A stretch of DNA of 62,500 nucleotides, taken from positions 2,252,501 through 2,315,000 of the forward strand of contig NC_092577.1 of assembly GCF_037975245.1 (NCBI RefSeq), read 5' to 3'. Below the pieces are notes generated by a model. It searched no databases. It worked only from the letters and a program-made list of their open reading frames with translations, and was not told the origin of the DNA. A program made the translations under genes and the position numbers. Positions 26,338 to 38,836 of this stretch are shown piece by piece (position 1 is the first letter of the stretch; each line of letters opens with the position of its first letter). This DNA is from Apostichopus japonicus (Eukaryota > Echinodermata > Holothuroidea > Aspidochirotida > Stichopodidae).

Positions 26338-26531
26338 CTAAACAATCGAGATGAATGATATTCGGCTTGTAAGATTGTCTTGATCTAAAGTGATGGCAGG
26401 AGACTGCAAGCGGCCTAAACGGTTGGTTGTTAATGTACATAGGCCTATCACAGTGCCAATTGGAGGTGAAATTCCATTAACATCTAAACGTTTCTTGTTT
26501 TCTCCGACCGTTATGGGCAACCTTATCTGAA
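26338..26531 (-). CDS. Possible terminal exon of unknown gene
   Basis: A minus-strand open segment of 64 codons ends at TAG (26338-26340) and begins after a strong acceptor (a T-rich tract then CGCAG). Codon use looks protein-like and the segment is Thr/Ile/Leu-rich with no recognised motif. No upstream partner exon with matching phase was found; the neighbouring frame at 26694-26939 is a possible but unproven partner. Confidence 0.25.
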
Positions 26532-27751
26532 CTGCGAGAAAAAAATAAAACGTTAGTTCTGATCGGCCTTTAGAAAATACGGCAAAGCATTTTACGAAAA
26601 CAACGCCCAAGTCAGACGAACACGCGCGATTGTACGCACCAGTTTGGATATCGCCCTCAAATGTAAAAATATGTTTAGTAAAAAGTTATTATCTCATGCA
26701 TCGCTCCTATAGGGAAGATGAGATATTGTAGTTCCTTTGCCAGTTGGACCATATACATCTACGTCAGTTGCCATAGCAACAGTTGCCAATGGTTTATTTT
26801 CCAGCGGCATAACCAGCAATAAAATACTGCGGACATCTTCGACTCCCAGGCTCATAATCAAATATATGATATATGAATGACACCATAGTATCAACATTGG
26901 AGAGCCTTCTCTTTTATGAAACTTTAAAAGTGTTGTCAAAGATTAAGAGCTTTGGGTAAATTTGCTAATAATTTTGCGACGAATGGTTGAAATACTCATT
27001 ATTGATATTTGAGCTTTGTAAGCTTTGTGCTTACAAATATTGACCAAGTGATAATATATCAAATCTCATCAATTTGCTCGTTTAAACATTAAACGATGAG
27101 TTTTTCATTTGACTTGAAATCAACAGTTACTGAACACAAATTTGAAAAACATGGTCTTTTCCTTGATTTTATTTAAAATGTTGACAATTTTCAGAGAATC
27201 GTTAAGATATTTTCTTGCGCTGTTTCATTTTCTATGTTTACTTATCTGTCAATTATTGGTTCTCTGCATAAAGAATTTCTCTCAAAATAAAACTGTTTGC
27301 AGAAATATTTTCATTTCCTCTGTTAGTAATGAACTATAAGAAAATCAGAAATTTGTTCATCTGAATATGCTTGAGGATTTTGTGATTTTTCACCTAAAGA
27401 TGCAAGAAAAGCTATCAGCATTTTTTATTAAAAGCAATCAATTCCAGCCACAGTAATATCCATTTAACAGCTCTCTCTACAGGCAATAAACCAATCACAT
27501 TGTGATCTTTTTTTGATGAATTTTTTATTTGAGTAATTCAACGTTTTACAGAAAATTATCGTCAAAAGTCAGTGAGACGTTGCCCCGTCCGCTTCTCGCA
27601 GTAAGAACCTTATACTATTCATTGCATTGACTTTTTACCACAATATCCAGAGCCCGTGTAGCAGTACAAACTGTCGCATGTGCCCCCTTTTTCAATACAT
27701 ACTGTCCTAGTCCCCCTAGGACACTTTTTATTGGATTTACCAGTATATTCA

Positions 27752-28226
27752 GTATTGCGAAGTTCGGCATGCTGCGAAGTTCGGACACCCTAAGAAATAC
27801 ACGATTTCACCATGAAAACCTACAGGAAGAGCCAAATTTCACCAAAAAGTACGAAGCTACAGTTATTTTCTCTCCAAAATGACCCGTGTGCATGAACTTA
27901 CTTACATATTTGTCAGTAAAATGACGAAGATCTATGAAGTCTGTTATAATTACTGAAAGAGCAACTGCGCCACCAATTCTATCACCAGTGCCACACTGCG
28001 GGTTGCGTGTCCGAACTTCGCAATACTCTAGCAAAGAAATACCAGTTCCACAATCACGAAGAATCTTCTTGGAAAACAACGTGAAAACAGTTTGCAGGAA
28101 AGAAAGTTTGGCCGTGTATCGTACTATAACACAATTCTCCCACCATATGAAGTATATTTTCAGGTAATTTATACCAGAAGATTTAGTTTTGGGGTGTTTT
28201 AAGTCTTAAGTGTCCGAACTTCGAAG
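27752..28226. repeat. Inverted GAAGTTCGGACAC motifs around an exon-like segment
   Basis: The motif (T)GCGAAGTTCGG occurs in forward orientation at about 27758 and 27775, and in reverse (CCGAACTTCG) at about 28012 and 28209. The outer pair GAAGTTCGGACACCCTAAGA and, in reverse complement, GAAGTTCGGACACTTAAGAC looks like a terminal inverted repeat of a ~450-bp element. No clean target-site duplication is visible, although CATGCT occurs beside both ends. Confidence 0.4.
27906..28027 (-). CDS. Possible internal exon inside inverted-repeat element
   Basis: A 122-bp minus-strand open segment lies between a plausible acceptor (TTTCTTTGCTAG) and a consensus donor (GTAAGTAAG). It encodes a mixed hydrophobic segment with CGTGDRIGG and a Thr/Asp/Phe-rich end; no domain is recognised. 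Its first codons contain one of the GAAGTTCGGACAC motifs, so it may be a captured exon or part of a transposable element rather than a host gene. Confidence 0.25.
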
Positions 28227-28534
28227 TCACCATGCTACATTTAGACTTCCCGGACCTATTTTACAAGGCCTGTTTGGTACATATTGTCTCCCTGGACAAC
28301 ATTTGCTATGGTTAAACGAAAGGGGGACATAATTTGCCGGCCGTGTATTTTGTCACAAATTGTGTCTCCCGGAAACAATGTCCCCTAGCAGATATGTTAA
28401 AGTAGTAAGAAATAGTCATCAATACACCGTTGCAGTATCCGTATTATTAGCAAATTTGTCGCATTTTGGCTTCCGTATATTTATCATTAAGTCAATCGAT
28501 CGTATATTAACATTAAGTCGATCGACAACTAAAA
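28227..28534. other. Non-coding stretch before the integrase gene
   Basis: Several TGTC(C/T)CC phrases (for example at 28288, 28363 and 28378) and related G-rich phrases recur here and near 27690 and 31090-31220, suggesting fragments of one diverged repeat. No gene is visible. Confidence 0.35.
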
Positions 28535-28764
28535 ATGGAAAAGTTCGCCAAAAACGTGAGACAAATTGCCAATTTTCTAAGAGATGATAGCTATCCAATT
28601 GATTTCACCAAAAAACAAAAACAAAAAAAGGATCTTACGGAGACAAGGTAAGTCGATCAAGCTGGCTGAAAATAGAACTTTTACGTGCCATGATGGAAGG
28701 AAAGTTTTGCCATCTGGAGCTTCTCAACTCGCCCAATTCGAGGCAGCTTATAGTGGCATCGGAG
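28535..28764 (+). pseudogene. Integrase-derived gene, 5' exon
   Basis: ATG at 28535 opens a frame with the short N-terminal region typical of GIN/KRBA2-type domesticated integrases (IANFLRDDSYPIDF, then Lys-rich). An A-rich tract at 28605-28628 seems to carry a 1-nt indel: the downstream frame (LRRQGKSIKLAEN, then HDGRKV and FEAAYSGIGG, the run-up to the zinc-binding domain) is shifted relative to the ATG frame. A GTAAGT lies just after the slip, but a 28-nt intron is implausible. The exon ends at 28764 (G|GTAATG) in phase 1, which matches the next exon. Confidence 0.6.
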
Positions 28765-29553
28765 GTAATGTGATATCATACTTTGGTAATTCACTCAGAG
28801 AACTCTGAATTGTGTAAAACATGATATCAAATGGCGAACAGCCATTCCACAGTTAAAAAGTAACTAGGCCCCTAGGCGTGATTGGTGCACAGATCATGTT
28901 ATTCTTTTACCACGTTTGTATCGTTGTAAAAACTCATTGGCCAAAACTCAAGCAATTGCTTATGGTATAGTTGTATTCTTGAGCAAAGTTGTTAGTGCAT
29001 GAACAAAGTTGTTAGAGCCTAGTTTTTTTTTTCGTTTTGTTTACCCAAGTTTCATTACAAATGTTATGGAGATGTATCATAAATTCCACCTTTGATGGCT
29101 CTGCCTATCATAGAAGTTAACAAGCATAACCAAATATATCACTAAATATTACAGAGATAGATTTGTCTGCATGCATGCGACAATATCAAAATGAAATTAA
29201 TGAACTTTACCATACAGCCTAGCCTACCTCTTAGGTAAGTGATATTTAATACTGTATGTAATCATTGTGGTTGGTGAGATACAGTATTGTAGGCATGATA
29301 GTACTTTTTTTAGGTGTGCCATATTCTTTACATGCCAAACCTCACTGCGGAAGAAAACTTAATAAATATATCTAGACCAAAATAGTGGCCGTGTTAACTG
29401 TACAATAATGGAAATATTTCATTTCAAACACTGATAAAGGGTTTTAATTACATTTCAGTGGCACATCAGCTGAAACTACCAATTCTTCAGCTCATTTTAT
29501 TGTTGCGAAAGCATGATATCACCTTGATCATAATTTTTCTTATCTCTTTGAAG

Positions 29554-29734
29554 GTGCTCATCTTGGCAGTAATAAACCAGATAAGAGATTATGTCTAGAT
29601 TCTATTGGAAAACTATCAACGTGGATATAACAAGGTATGTTCAACGTTGCAAGATGTGCCAGGAGGTCAAAGCGTCATGGTTCTGTCCAAGAAAAAGTCT
29701 CCATAGCATTCCTGTAACTGGATTATTGAAACAG
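29554..29734 (+). pseudogene. Integrase-derived gene, zinc-binding exon
   Basis: The exon begins after a CTTTGAAG acceptor and completes a Gly codon from the preceding exon, giving AHLGSNK and then SRFYWKT and CKMCQE. This is the H2C2 zinc-binding domain of Ty3/gypsy- and Ginger-type integrases (HLG...FYW...C-x2-C). The frame of AHLGSNK and the frame of SRFYW differ by one position, so a 1-nt indel lies between about 29573 and 29590. It ends with IPVTGLLKQ at a GT donor (29735), phase 0. Confidence 0.65.
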
Positions 29735-30400
29735 GTTGATTCTCCAGCTGTTCTAATTGTACAGGTTGTCCACTACATACAGTAAAATTTAAGGTTAATT
29801 AAAGTCACACTGTCTAGAAAAAATGAAATATTTACAAGTTTAATGGTAGTCTGTACAGGCCCTAAATTCTGGCCACTATAATTGTTAGAAGTTTGCAAAA
29901 ACTACTTACCTGGAGATCTTAACTCTTCAAATTGTGCTGAGACATTCTAAATGAACACACTATATGATTGAATGTTCCAGTGAGGTAAACTTCATCCAGG
30001 GTGGTAATAAAACTTGTTTAAGAATGTGACCAAAGTGACCGTATTGAATATCTGGCATATTTAGGGCCAATACAGCATACCTTTGAGCCACACTTTGACA
30101 TAAAGCTGCAGAGCAACCACTAATATGGGCATATAGTTGTTCGTTGGAACAAGTAGTACAACTTTTCTGGTTTAGTGGTTTAAGCGATTGTAAATATAGT
30201 ACGTTATGGTATATGTAATGTTTTCATGTATGCAAGGTAAACATATTTGGCCTAAAATTCGGCAATACCCTTTTTCGATCATATATCCCACTATTTTATT
30301 TAGATCTGTGTGCAGAATGAGGAAATGGAAATAGGACAACAGCCATGGCAGGCAACTTGTGTTGCAATTACAATCTGAATGCTGCCTTCTTTCTTAACAG

Positions 30401-30552
30401 GTTGGTGTCGATCTTCATGGTCCTCTGCCAGTGACAGCTGCCAATAACCGATACATACTGTGTGCCTTCTATTCAAAGTGGCCTGAGGTTAAGGCAATGC
30501 CTGACAGGACTGAAGCATCAACTTCTAATTTCATTACTGATGTGATGATGAG
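30401..30552 (+). pseudogene. Integrase-derived gene, catalytic-core exon
   Basis: The exon follows a clean acceptor (TTCTTAACAG) in phase 0 and starts with VGVDLHGPLP, holding the first catalytic Asp of the DDE core, then FYSKWPEVKAMPDRTE, the conserved strand/helix of rve integrases. It ends at a donor (AG|GTAAAA) at 30553. The second Asp and the Glu would lie in later exons, none of which I can find before the satellite begins. The junction joins IPVTGLLKQ to VGVDL as in uninterrupted integrases, so these introns interrupt an integrase frame. Related known genes are GIN1/GIN2 and KRBA2-like genes, and Ginger DNA transposons. Confidence 0.68.
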
Positions 30553-31365
30553 GTAAAAATATCTAAAACCTTTAATTATTTTCTGCAGTTAGTGCCAATA
30601 ATGAATGTCATCATATCTGTTATTTATACATTATACACATATAACTGATAGTGTATGGCTGAATGGTCAATACTGCTGTTTTTTTTTTCTCTGCAATTAT
30701 TATATTTTTGGTTGTAGCTGCTGCTGGCCCTATCCTGTACCCGCCCTCTGTTCGGGAGGAAGCTAGCTTGACACGATCTCTCCATCCGTAAAGATGACTA
30801 TCAACGCAATGTAGTGGCCAAATACAACATACAACATATACGGAGGATAAAATGGCAGCAATTACAACAAGAACATGATTACATATTTTACAGTTGGAAG
30901 ACATGTTAATTCTCTTTTTTTTTATTTGTGTGTGTTTCGTTGCAACGCACAACTTCTCAATTATTTCCTGTAACATCAAACTATGTATGCACTTGCGTTA
31001 ATGATTGATATAGTGATTAGTTGCCTGTAAATGTCGAATTGCAAAGATTTAATGCGGGCAAAAAGTATACTATAATGTATTTGCAGACATTTTGTAGCAA
31101 AAAATTTCGTCCGGCGGAACTATATTTGTTGTGAAGGGGGGGGGGTGGGGGGACAAAATTTTCAGCAGATATTGTCCGGCCGGACTAAGTGTGCTGTAAC
31201 AAAATGTCCCCCAGGACACTTTGTACAGAGAAACACTGTCTCTCTACTGGCAAAACAGTCTTGGAAAAAAATGCTCCTTTGTTTTCTTTTAAATTTGAAC
31301 TTTCCCCTTAAAATTGCTGGAATATTTGGGTTTTGTATATTGATGGAGTTAACAGCCTGACAGAA
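30553..31365. other. Non-coding stretch before satellite
   Basis: No gene is recognised. It includes a G-run (31136-31151) and GGCCGGAC/TGTCCCCC phrases resembling those near 28240-28385. Confidence 0.4.
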
Positions 31366-31739
31366 ATATCCAGGTGTTTACACGGTCATAAAACCCATAT
31401 ATATTCACTATATCCCTCGGGGTGTTTATGTGGTGATATAACCCATATAGATTCAATATATCTCTGCATGGTGTTTATATGGTGATAGATCCCATGTAGA
31501 TTCAATATATTCCTGCAAGGTGTTTATATGGTGATAGATCCCATATGGTGTCAATATATTCCTGCAGGGTGTTTATATGGTAATAGATCCCATATAGATT
31601 CAATACATCTCTTCATGGTGTTTATATGGTGATATAACCAATATAGATTCAATATATCTTTGCATGGTGTTTATATGGTGAAATAACCCGTAAAGATTCA
31701 ATACATCTCTGCATGGTGTTTATATGGTGATATAACCCA

Positions 31740-34700
31740 TATAGATTCAATACATCTCTGTAGGGTGTTTATATGGTGATATAACCAATATAGATTCACT
31801 ATATCTTTGCATGGTGTTTATATGGTGATATAACCCATATAGATTCAATACATCTCTGCATGGTGTTTATATGGTGATATAACCCATATAGACTCAATAT
31901 ATTCCTGCATGGTGTTTATATGGTGATAGAACCCATATAGATTCAATATATCCCTGCAGGGTGTTTATATGGTGATAGAACCCATATAGATTCAATATAT
32001 CCCTGCAGGGTGTTTATATGGTGATAGAACCCATATAGATTCAATATATTCCTGCACGGTGTTTATATGTTGATAGAACCCATATAGATTCAATATATTC
32101 CTGCATGGTGTTTATATGGTAATACAACCCATATAGATTCAATACATCTCTGCATGGTGTTTATATGGTGATAGAACCAATATAGATTCAATATATTCCT
32201 GCATGGTGTTGATATGGTGATATAAGCAAAATAGATTCAATGTATTCCTGCAGGGTGTTTAAATGGTGATAGAACCCATATACATTCAATATATCTCTGC
32301 ATGGTGTTTATATTGGTGATATAACCCATATAGATTCAATACATCTCTGCATGGTGTTTATATGGTGATATAACCCATATAGACTCAATATATTCCTGCA
32401 TGGTGTTTATATGGTGATAGAACCCATATAGATTCAATATATCCCTGCAGGGTGTTTATATGGTGATAGAACCCATATAGATTCAATATATCCCTGCAGG
32501 GTGTTTATATGGTGATAGAACCCATATAGATTCAATATATTCCTGCACGGTGTTTATATGTTGATAGAACCCATATAGATTCAATATATTCCTGCATGGT
32601 GTTTATATGGTAATACAACCCATATAGATTCAATACATCTCTGCATGGTGTTTATATGGTGATAGAACCAATATAGATTCAATATATTCCTGCATGGTGT
32701 TGATATGGTGATATAAGCAAAATAGATTCAATGTATTCCTGCAGGGTGTTTAAATGGTGATAGAACCCATATACATTCAATATATCTCTGCATGGTGTTT
32801 ATATTGGTGATATAACCCATATATGTTCAATATATCTCTGCAGGGTGTTTATATGGTGATAGAACCATATAGATTCAATATATTCATGCATGGTGTTTAT
32901 ATGGTGATAGATCCCATATAGATTCAATATATCCCTGCATGGTGTTTATATGGTGATATATCCCATATAGATTCAATACATCTCTGCAGGGTGTTTATAT
33001 GGTGATATAACCCATATAGATTCAATACATCTCTGCATGGTGTTGATATGGTGATATAACCCATATAGATTCAATACATCTCTGCATGGTGTTTATATGG
33101 TGATAGAACCCATATAGATTTAATATATTCCTGCAGGGTGTTTATATGGTGATATAACCCATATAGATTCAATATATCTCTGCAGGGTGTTTATATGGTG
33201 ATATATCCCATATAGATTCAATACATCTCTGCAGGGTGTTTATATGGTGATAGATCCCATATAGATTCAATACATCTCTGCATCGTGTTTATATGGTGAT
33301 ATAACCCATATAGATTCAATACATCTCTGTAGGGTGTTTATATGGTGATAAAACCCATATAGATTCAATACATCTCTGCATGGTGTTTATATGGTGATAT
33401 AACCAATATAGATTCAATACATCTCTGCATCGTGTTTATATGGTGATATAACCCATATAGATTCAATACATCTCTGCATCGTGTTTATATGGTGATAGAT
33501 CCCATATAGATTCAATACATCTCTGCATCGTGTTTATATGGTGATATAACCCATATAGATTCAATATATCTCTGTAGGGTGTTTATATGGTGATATAACC
33601 CATATAGATTCAATATATCTCTGCATGGTGTTCATATGGTGATATAACCCATATAGATTCAATATATTCCTGCATGGTGTTTATATGGTGATATAACCCA
33701 TATAGATTCAATATATCCCTGCAGGGTGTTTATATGGTGATACAACCCATATAGATTCAATATATCTCTGCATGGTGTTCATATAGTGATATAACCCATA
33801 TAGATTCAATATATTCCTGCATGGTGTTTATATGGTGATATAACCCATATAGATTCAATACATCTCTGTAGGGTGTTTATATGGTGATATAACCAATATA
33901 GATTCACTATATCTTTGCATGGTGTTTATATGGTGATATAACCCATATAGATTCAATACATCTCTGCATGGTGTTTATATGGTGATATAACCCATATAGA
34001 CTCAATATATTCCTGCATGGTGTTTATATGGTGATAGAACCCATATAGATTCAATATATCCCTGCAGGGTGTTTATATGGTGATAGAACCCATATAGATT
34101 CAATATATCCCTGCAGGGTGTTTATATGGTGATAGAACCCATATAGATTCAATATATTCCTGCACGGTGTTTATATGTTGATAGAACCCATATAGATTCA
34201 ATATATTCCTGCATGGTGTTTATATGGTAATACAACCCATATAGATTCAATACATCTCTGCATGGTGTTTATATGGTGATAGAACCAATATAGATTCAAT
34301 ATATTCCTGCATGGTGTTGATATGGTGATATAAGCAAAATAGATTCAATGTATTCCTGCAGGGTGTTTAAATGGTGATAGAACCCATATACATTCAATAT
34401 ATCTCTGCATGGTGTTTATATTGGTGATATAACCCATATAGATTCAATACATCTCTGCATGGTGTTTATATGGTGATATAACCCATATAGACTCAATATA
34501 TTCCTGCATGGTGTTTATATGGTGATAGAACCCATATAGATTCAATATATCCCTGCAGGGTGTTTATATGGTGATAGAACCCATATAGATTCAATATATC
34601 CCTGCAGGGTGTTTATATGGTGATAGAACCCATATAGATTCAATATATTCCTGCACGGTGTTTATATGTTGATAGAACCCATATAGATTCAATATATTCC

Positions 34701-35955
34701 TGCATGGTGTTTATATGGTAATACAACCCATATAGATTCAATACATCTCTGCATGGTGTTTATATGGTGATAGAACCAATATAGATTCAATATATTCCTG
34801 CATGGTGTTGATATGGTGATATAAGCAAAATAGATTCAATGTATTCCTGCAGGGTGTTTAAATGGTGATAGAACCCATATACATTCAATATATCTCTGCA
34901 TGGTGTTTATATTGGTGATATAACCCATATATGTTCAATATATCTCTGCAGGGTGTTTATATGGTGATAGAACCATATAGATTCAATATATTCATGCATG
35001 GTGTTTATATGGTGATAGATCCCATATAGATTCAATATATCCCTGCATGGTGTTTATATGGTGATATATCCCATATAGATTCAATACATCTCTGCAGGGT
35101 GTTTATATGGTGATATAACCCATATAGATTCAATACATCTCTGCATGGTGTTGATATGGTGATATAACCCATATAGATTCAATACATCTCTGCATGGTGT
35201 TTATATGGTGATAGAACCCATATAGATTTAATATATTCCTGCAGGGTGTTTATATGGTGATATAACCCATATAGATTCAATATATCTCTGCAGGGTGTTT
35301 ATATGGTGATATATCCCATATAGATTCAATACATCTCTGCAGGGTGTTTATATGGTGATAGATCCCATATAGATTCAATACATCTCTGCATCGTGTTTAT
35401 ATGGTGATATAACCCATATAGATTCAATACATCTCTGTAGGGTGTTTATATGGTGATAAAACCCATATAGATTCAATACATCTCTGCATGGTGTTTATAT
35501 GGTGATATAACCAATATAGATTCAATACATCTCTGCATCGTGTTTATATGGTGATATAACCCATATAGATTCAATACATCTCTGCATCGTGTTTATATGG
35601 TGATAGATCCCATATAGATTCAATACATCTCTGCATCGTGTTTATATGGTGATATAACCCATATAGATTCAATATATCTCTGTAGGGTGTTTATATGGTG
35701 ATATAACCCATATAGATTCAATATATCTCTGCATGGTGTTCATATGGTGATATAACCCATATAGATTCAATATATTCCTGCATGGTGTTTATATGGTGAT
35801 ATAACCCATATAGATTCAATATATCCCTGCAGGGTGTTTATATGGTGATACAACCCATATAGATTCAATATATCTCTGCATGGTGTTCATATAGTGATAT
35901 AACCCATATAGATTCAATATATTCCTGCATGGTGTTTATATGGTGATATAACCCA
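31740..35955. repeat. Higher-order 2108-bp tandem duplication within satellite
   Basis: Variant-marked monomers recur at a fixed distance: TATAAGCAAA at 32221 and 34329, again at 32712 and 34820, and ATAACCAATA followed by GATTCACTATATC at 31781 and 33889. All three pairs are 2108 bp apart (about 43 monomers), so two near-identical 2.1-kb higher-order units lie in tandem. Confidence 0.9.
31865..32825. repeat. 491-bp tandem duplication nested in the higher-order unit
   Basis: A ten-monomer block marked by TATAAGCAAA and by a 1-bp insertion (TATATTGGTG) occurs twice, 491 bp apart (32221 and 32712), in this higher-order unit, and again at 34329 and 34820 in the next one. The nested duplication therefore happened before the 2108-bp one. 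Confidence 0.88.
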
Positions 35956-38836
35956 TATAGATTCAATATATCCCTGCAGGGTGTTTATATGGTGATACAA
36001 CCCATATAGATTCAATATATCCCTGCAGGGTGTTTATATGGTGATAGAACCCATATAGATTCAATATATTCCTGCATGGTGCTTATATGGTGATAGATCC
36101 CATATAGATGCAATATACCTCTGCAGGGTGTTTATATGGTGGTAGATCCCATATATATTCAGTATATCTCTGCATGGTGTTTATATGGTGATATAACCCA
36201 TATTGATTCAATATATTCCTGCATGGTGTTTATATGGTGATATAACCCATATAGATTCAATATATCCCTGCAGGGTGTTTATATGGTGATACAACCCATA
36301 TAGATTCAATATATCCCTGCAGGGTGTTTATATCGTGATAGAACCCATATAGATTCAATATATTCCTGTAGGGTGCTTATATGGTGATAGATCCCATATA
36401 GATTCAATATATCTCTGCATGGTGTTTATATGGTGATAGAACTCATATAGATTTAATATATTCCTGCAGGGTGTTTATATGGTGGTAGATCCCATATATA
36501 TTCAGTACATCTCTGCATGGTGTTTATATGGTGATAGAACTCATATAGATTTAATATATTCCTGCAGGGTGTTTATATGGTGATAGAACCCATATAGATT
36601 CCATATATTCCTGCAGGGTGTTTATATGGTGATAGATCCCATATAGATTGAATATATTCCTGCAGGGTGTTTATATGGTGATATAACCAATATAGATTCA
36701 ATATATTCCTGCATGGTGTTTATATGGTGATATAACCCATATAGATTCAATATATTCCTGCATGATGTTTATATTGTGATATTACCCATATAGATTCAAT
36801 ATATCCCTGCAGGGTGTTTATATGGTGATATAACCCATATAGATTCAATATATCCCTGCAGGGTGTTTATATGGTGATAGAACCCATATAGATTCAATAT
36901 ATTCCTGCATGGTGTTTATATTGTGATATTACCCATATAGATTCAATATATCCCTGCAGGGTGTTTATATGGTGATATAACCCATATAGATTCAATATAT
37001 CCCTGCAGGGTGTTTATATCGTGATAGAACCCATATAGATTCAATATATCCCAGCAGGGTGTTTATATGGTGATAGATCCCATATATATTCAATATATCT
37101 CTGCAGGGTGTTTATATGGTGATAGAACCCATATAGATTCAATATATCTCTGCAAGGTGTTCATATGGTGGTAGATCCCATATATATATTCAGTATATCT
37201 CTGCATGGTGTTTATATGGTGATAGAACTCATATAGATTTAATATACTCCTGCATGGTGTTTATATGGTGATAGAACCCATATAGATTCAATATATTCCT
37301 GCAGGGTGTTTATATGGTGATAGAACCCATATAGATTCAATATATCTCTGCAGGGTGTTTATATGGTGATAGAACTCATATAGATTTAATATATTCCTGC
37401 ATGGTGTTTATATGGTGATAGAACCCATATAGATTCAATATATTCCTGCAGGGTGTTTATATGGTGATAGAACCCATATATATTCAATATATCTCTGCAG
37501 GTTGTTTATATGGTGATAGAACCCATATAGATTTAATATATTCCTGCAGGGTGTTTATATGGTGATAGAACCCATATAGATTCAATATATTCCTGCAGGG
37601 TGTTTATATGGTGATAGAACCCATATAGATTCAATATATCTACGTAGGGTGTCTGTATGGTGATGGAACATATAGATTCAATATATTCCTGCAGGGTGTT
37701 TTTATGGTGGTAGATCCCATATATATTCAATATATCTCTGCAGGGTGTTTATATGGTGATAGATCCCATATATATTCAATATATCTCTGCAGGGTGTTTA
37801 TATGGTGATATAACCCATATAGATTCAAAATATCTCTGCAGGGTGTTTATATGGTGATATAACCCATATAGATTCAATATATTCCTGCAGGGTGTTTATA
37901 TGGTGATAGATCCCATATATATTCAATATATCCCAGCAGGGTGTTTATATGGTGATAGATCCCATATATATTCAATATATCTCTGCAGGGTGTTTATATG
38001 GTGATAGAACCCATATAGATTTAATATATTCCTACAGGGTGTTTATATGGTGATATAACCCATATAGATTCAATGTATTCCTGCATGGTGTTTATATGGT
38101 GATATAACCCATATAGATTCAATATATTCCTGCAGGGTGTTTATATGGTGATAGAACCCATATAGATTCAATGTATTCCTGCATGGTGTTTATATGGTGA
38201 TATAACCCATATAGATTCAATATATTCCTGCAGGGTGTTTATATGGTGATAAAACCCATATAGATTTAATATATTCCTGCAGGTTGTTTATATGGTGATA
38301 TAACCCATATAGATTCAATGTATTCCTGCATGGTGTTTATATGGTGATATAACCCATATAGATTCAATATATTCCTGCAGGGTATTTATATGGTGATAGA
38401 ACCCATATAGATTTAATATATTCCTGCAGGGTGTTTATATGGTGATATAACCCATATAGATTTAATGTATTCCTGCATGGTGTTTATATGGTGATATAAC
38501 CCATATAGATTCAATATATCTCTGCATGGTGTTTATATGGTGATAGATCCCATATATATTCAATATATCTCTGAAGGGTGTTTATATGGTGATGTAACCC
38601 ATATAGAATCACTATATCACTGCATGTTGTTTATATGGTGATAGAACCCATATAGATTCAATATATCTATGCAGGGTGTCTGTATGGTGATGGAACATAT
38701 AGATTCAATATATCACTGCAGGGTGTTTATATGGTGATAGAACCCATATAGATTCAATATATCACTGCAGGGTGTTTATATGGTGATAGAACCCATATAG
38801 ATTCAATATATCACTGCAGGGTGTTTATATGGGTAG

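Larger units (their letters stand above)
31366..38836. repeat. 49-bp satellite array, ~150 monomers, 7.5 kb
   Basis: A 49-bp monomer (starting GTGTTTATATGGTGATA, middle CCCATATAGATTCAATA, end CCTGCAGG or CTGCATGG) repeats head to tail across the whole interval. Each monomer has a dyad TATATGG...CCATATA around the GTGATA core, and a second palindrome CCTGCAGG (an SbfI/PstI site) in many copies. Main variants are TATAACCC versus TAGAACCC versus TAGATCCC, and ATATCTCTG versus ATATTCCTG versus ACATCTCTG. The edges are degenerate (first copies near 31366-31430), as expected for a satellite. No coding is inferred; 49 is not a multiple of 3, so any frame rotates. Confidence 0.98.

Noticed and set aside
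26694-26939. Minus-strand 81-codon frame as upstream exon of the 26338-26531 candidate
   Set aside because: No donor in the correct phase could be found at its 3' end; left as unproven.
28648-28675. 28-nt intron with consensus GTAAGT donor in the integrase gene
   Set aside because: Too short to be spliced in animals; a 1-nt frame slip in the adjacent A-rich tract explains the data better.
37533-37730. 65-codon minus-strand frame in satellite
   Set aside because: It follows the repeat; a 49-bp unit rotates the frame and gives chance openings.
31366-38836. CRISPR-like regular array
   Set aside because: The 49-bp units abut with no unique spacers, there are no cas genes, and the host is an animal; it is a satellite.
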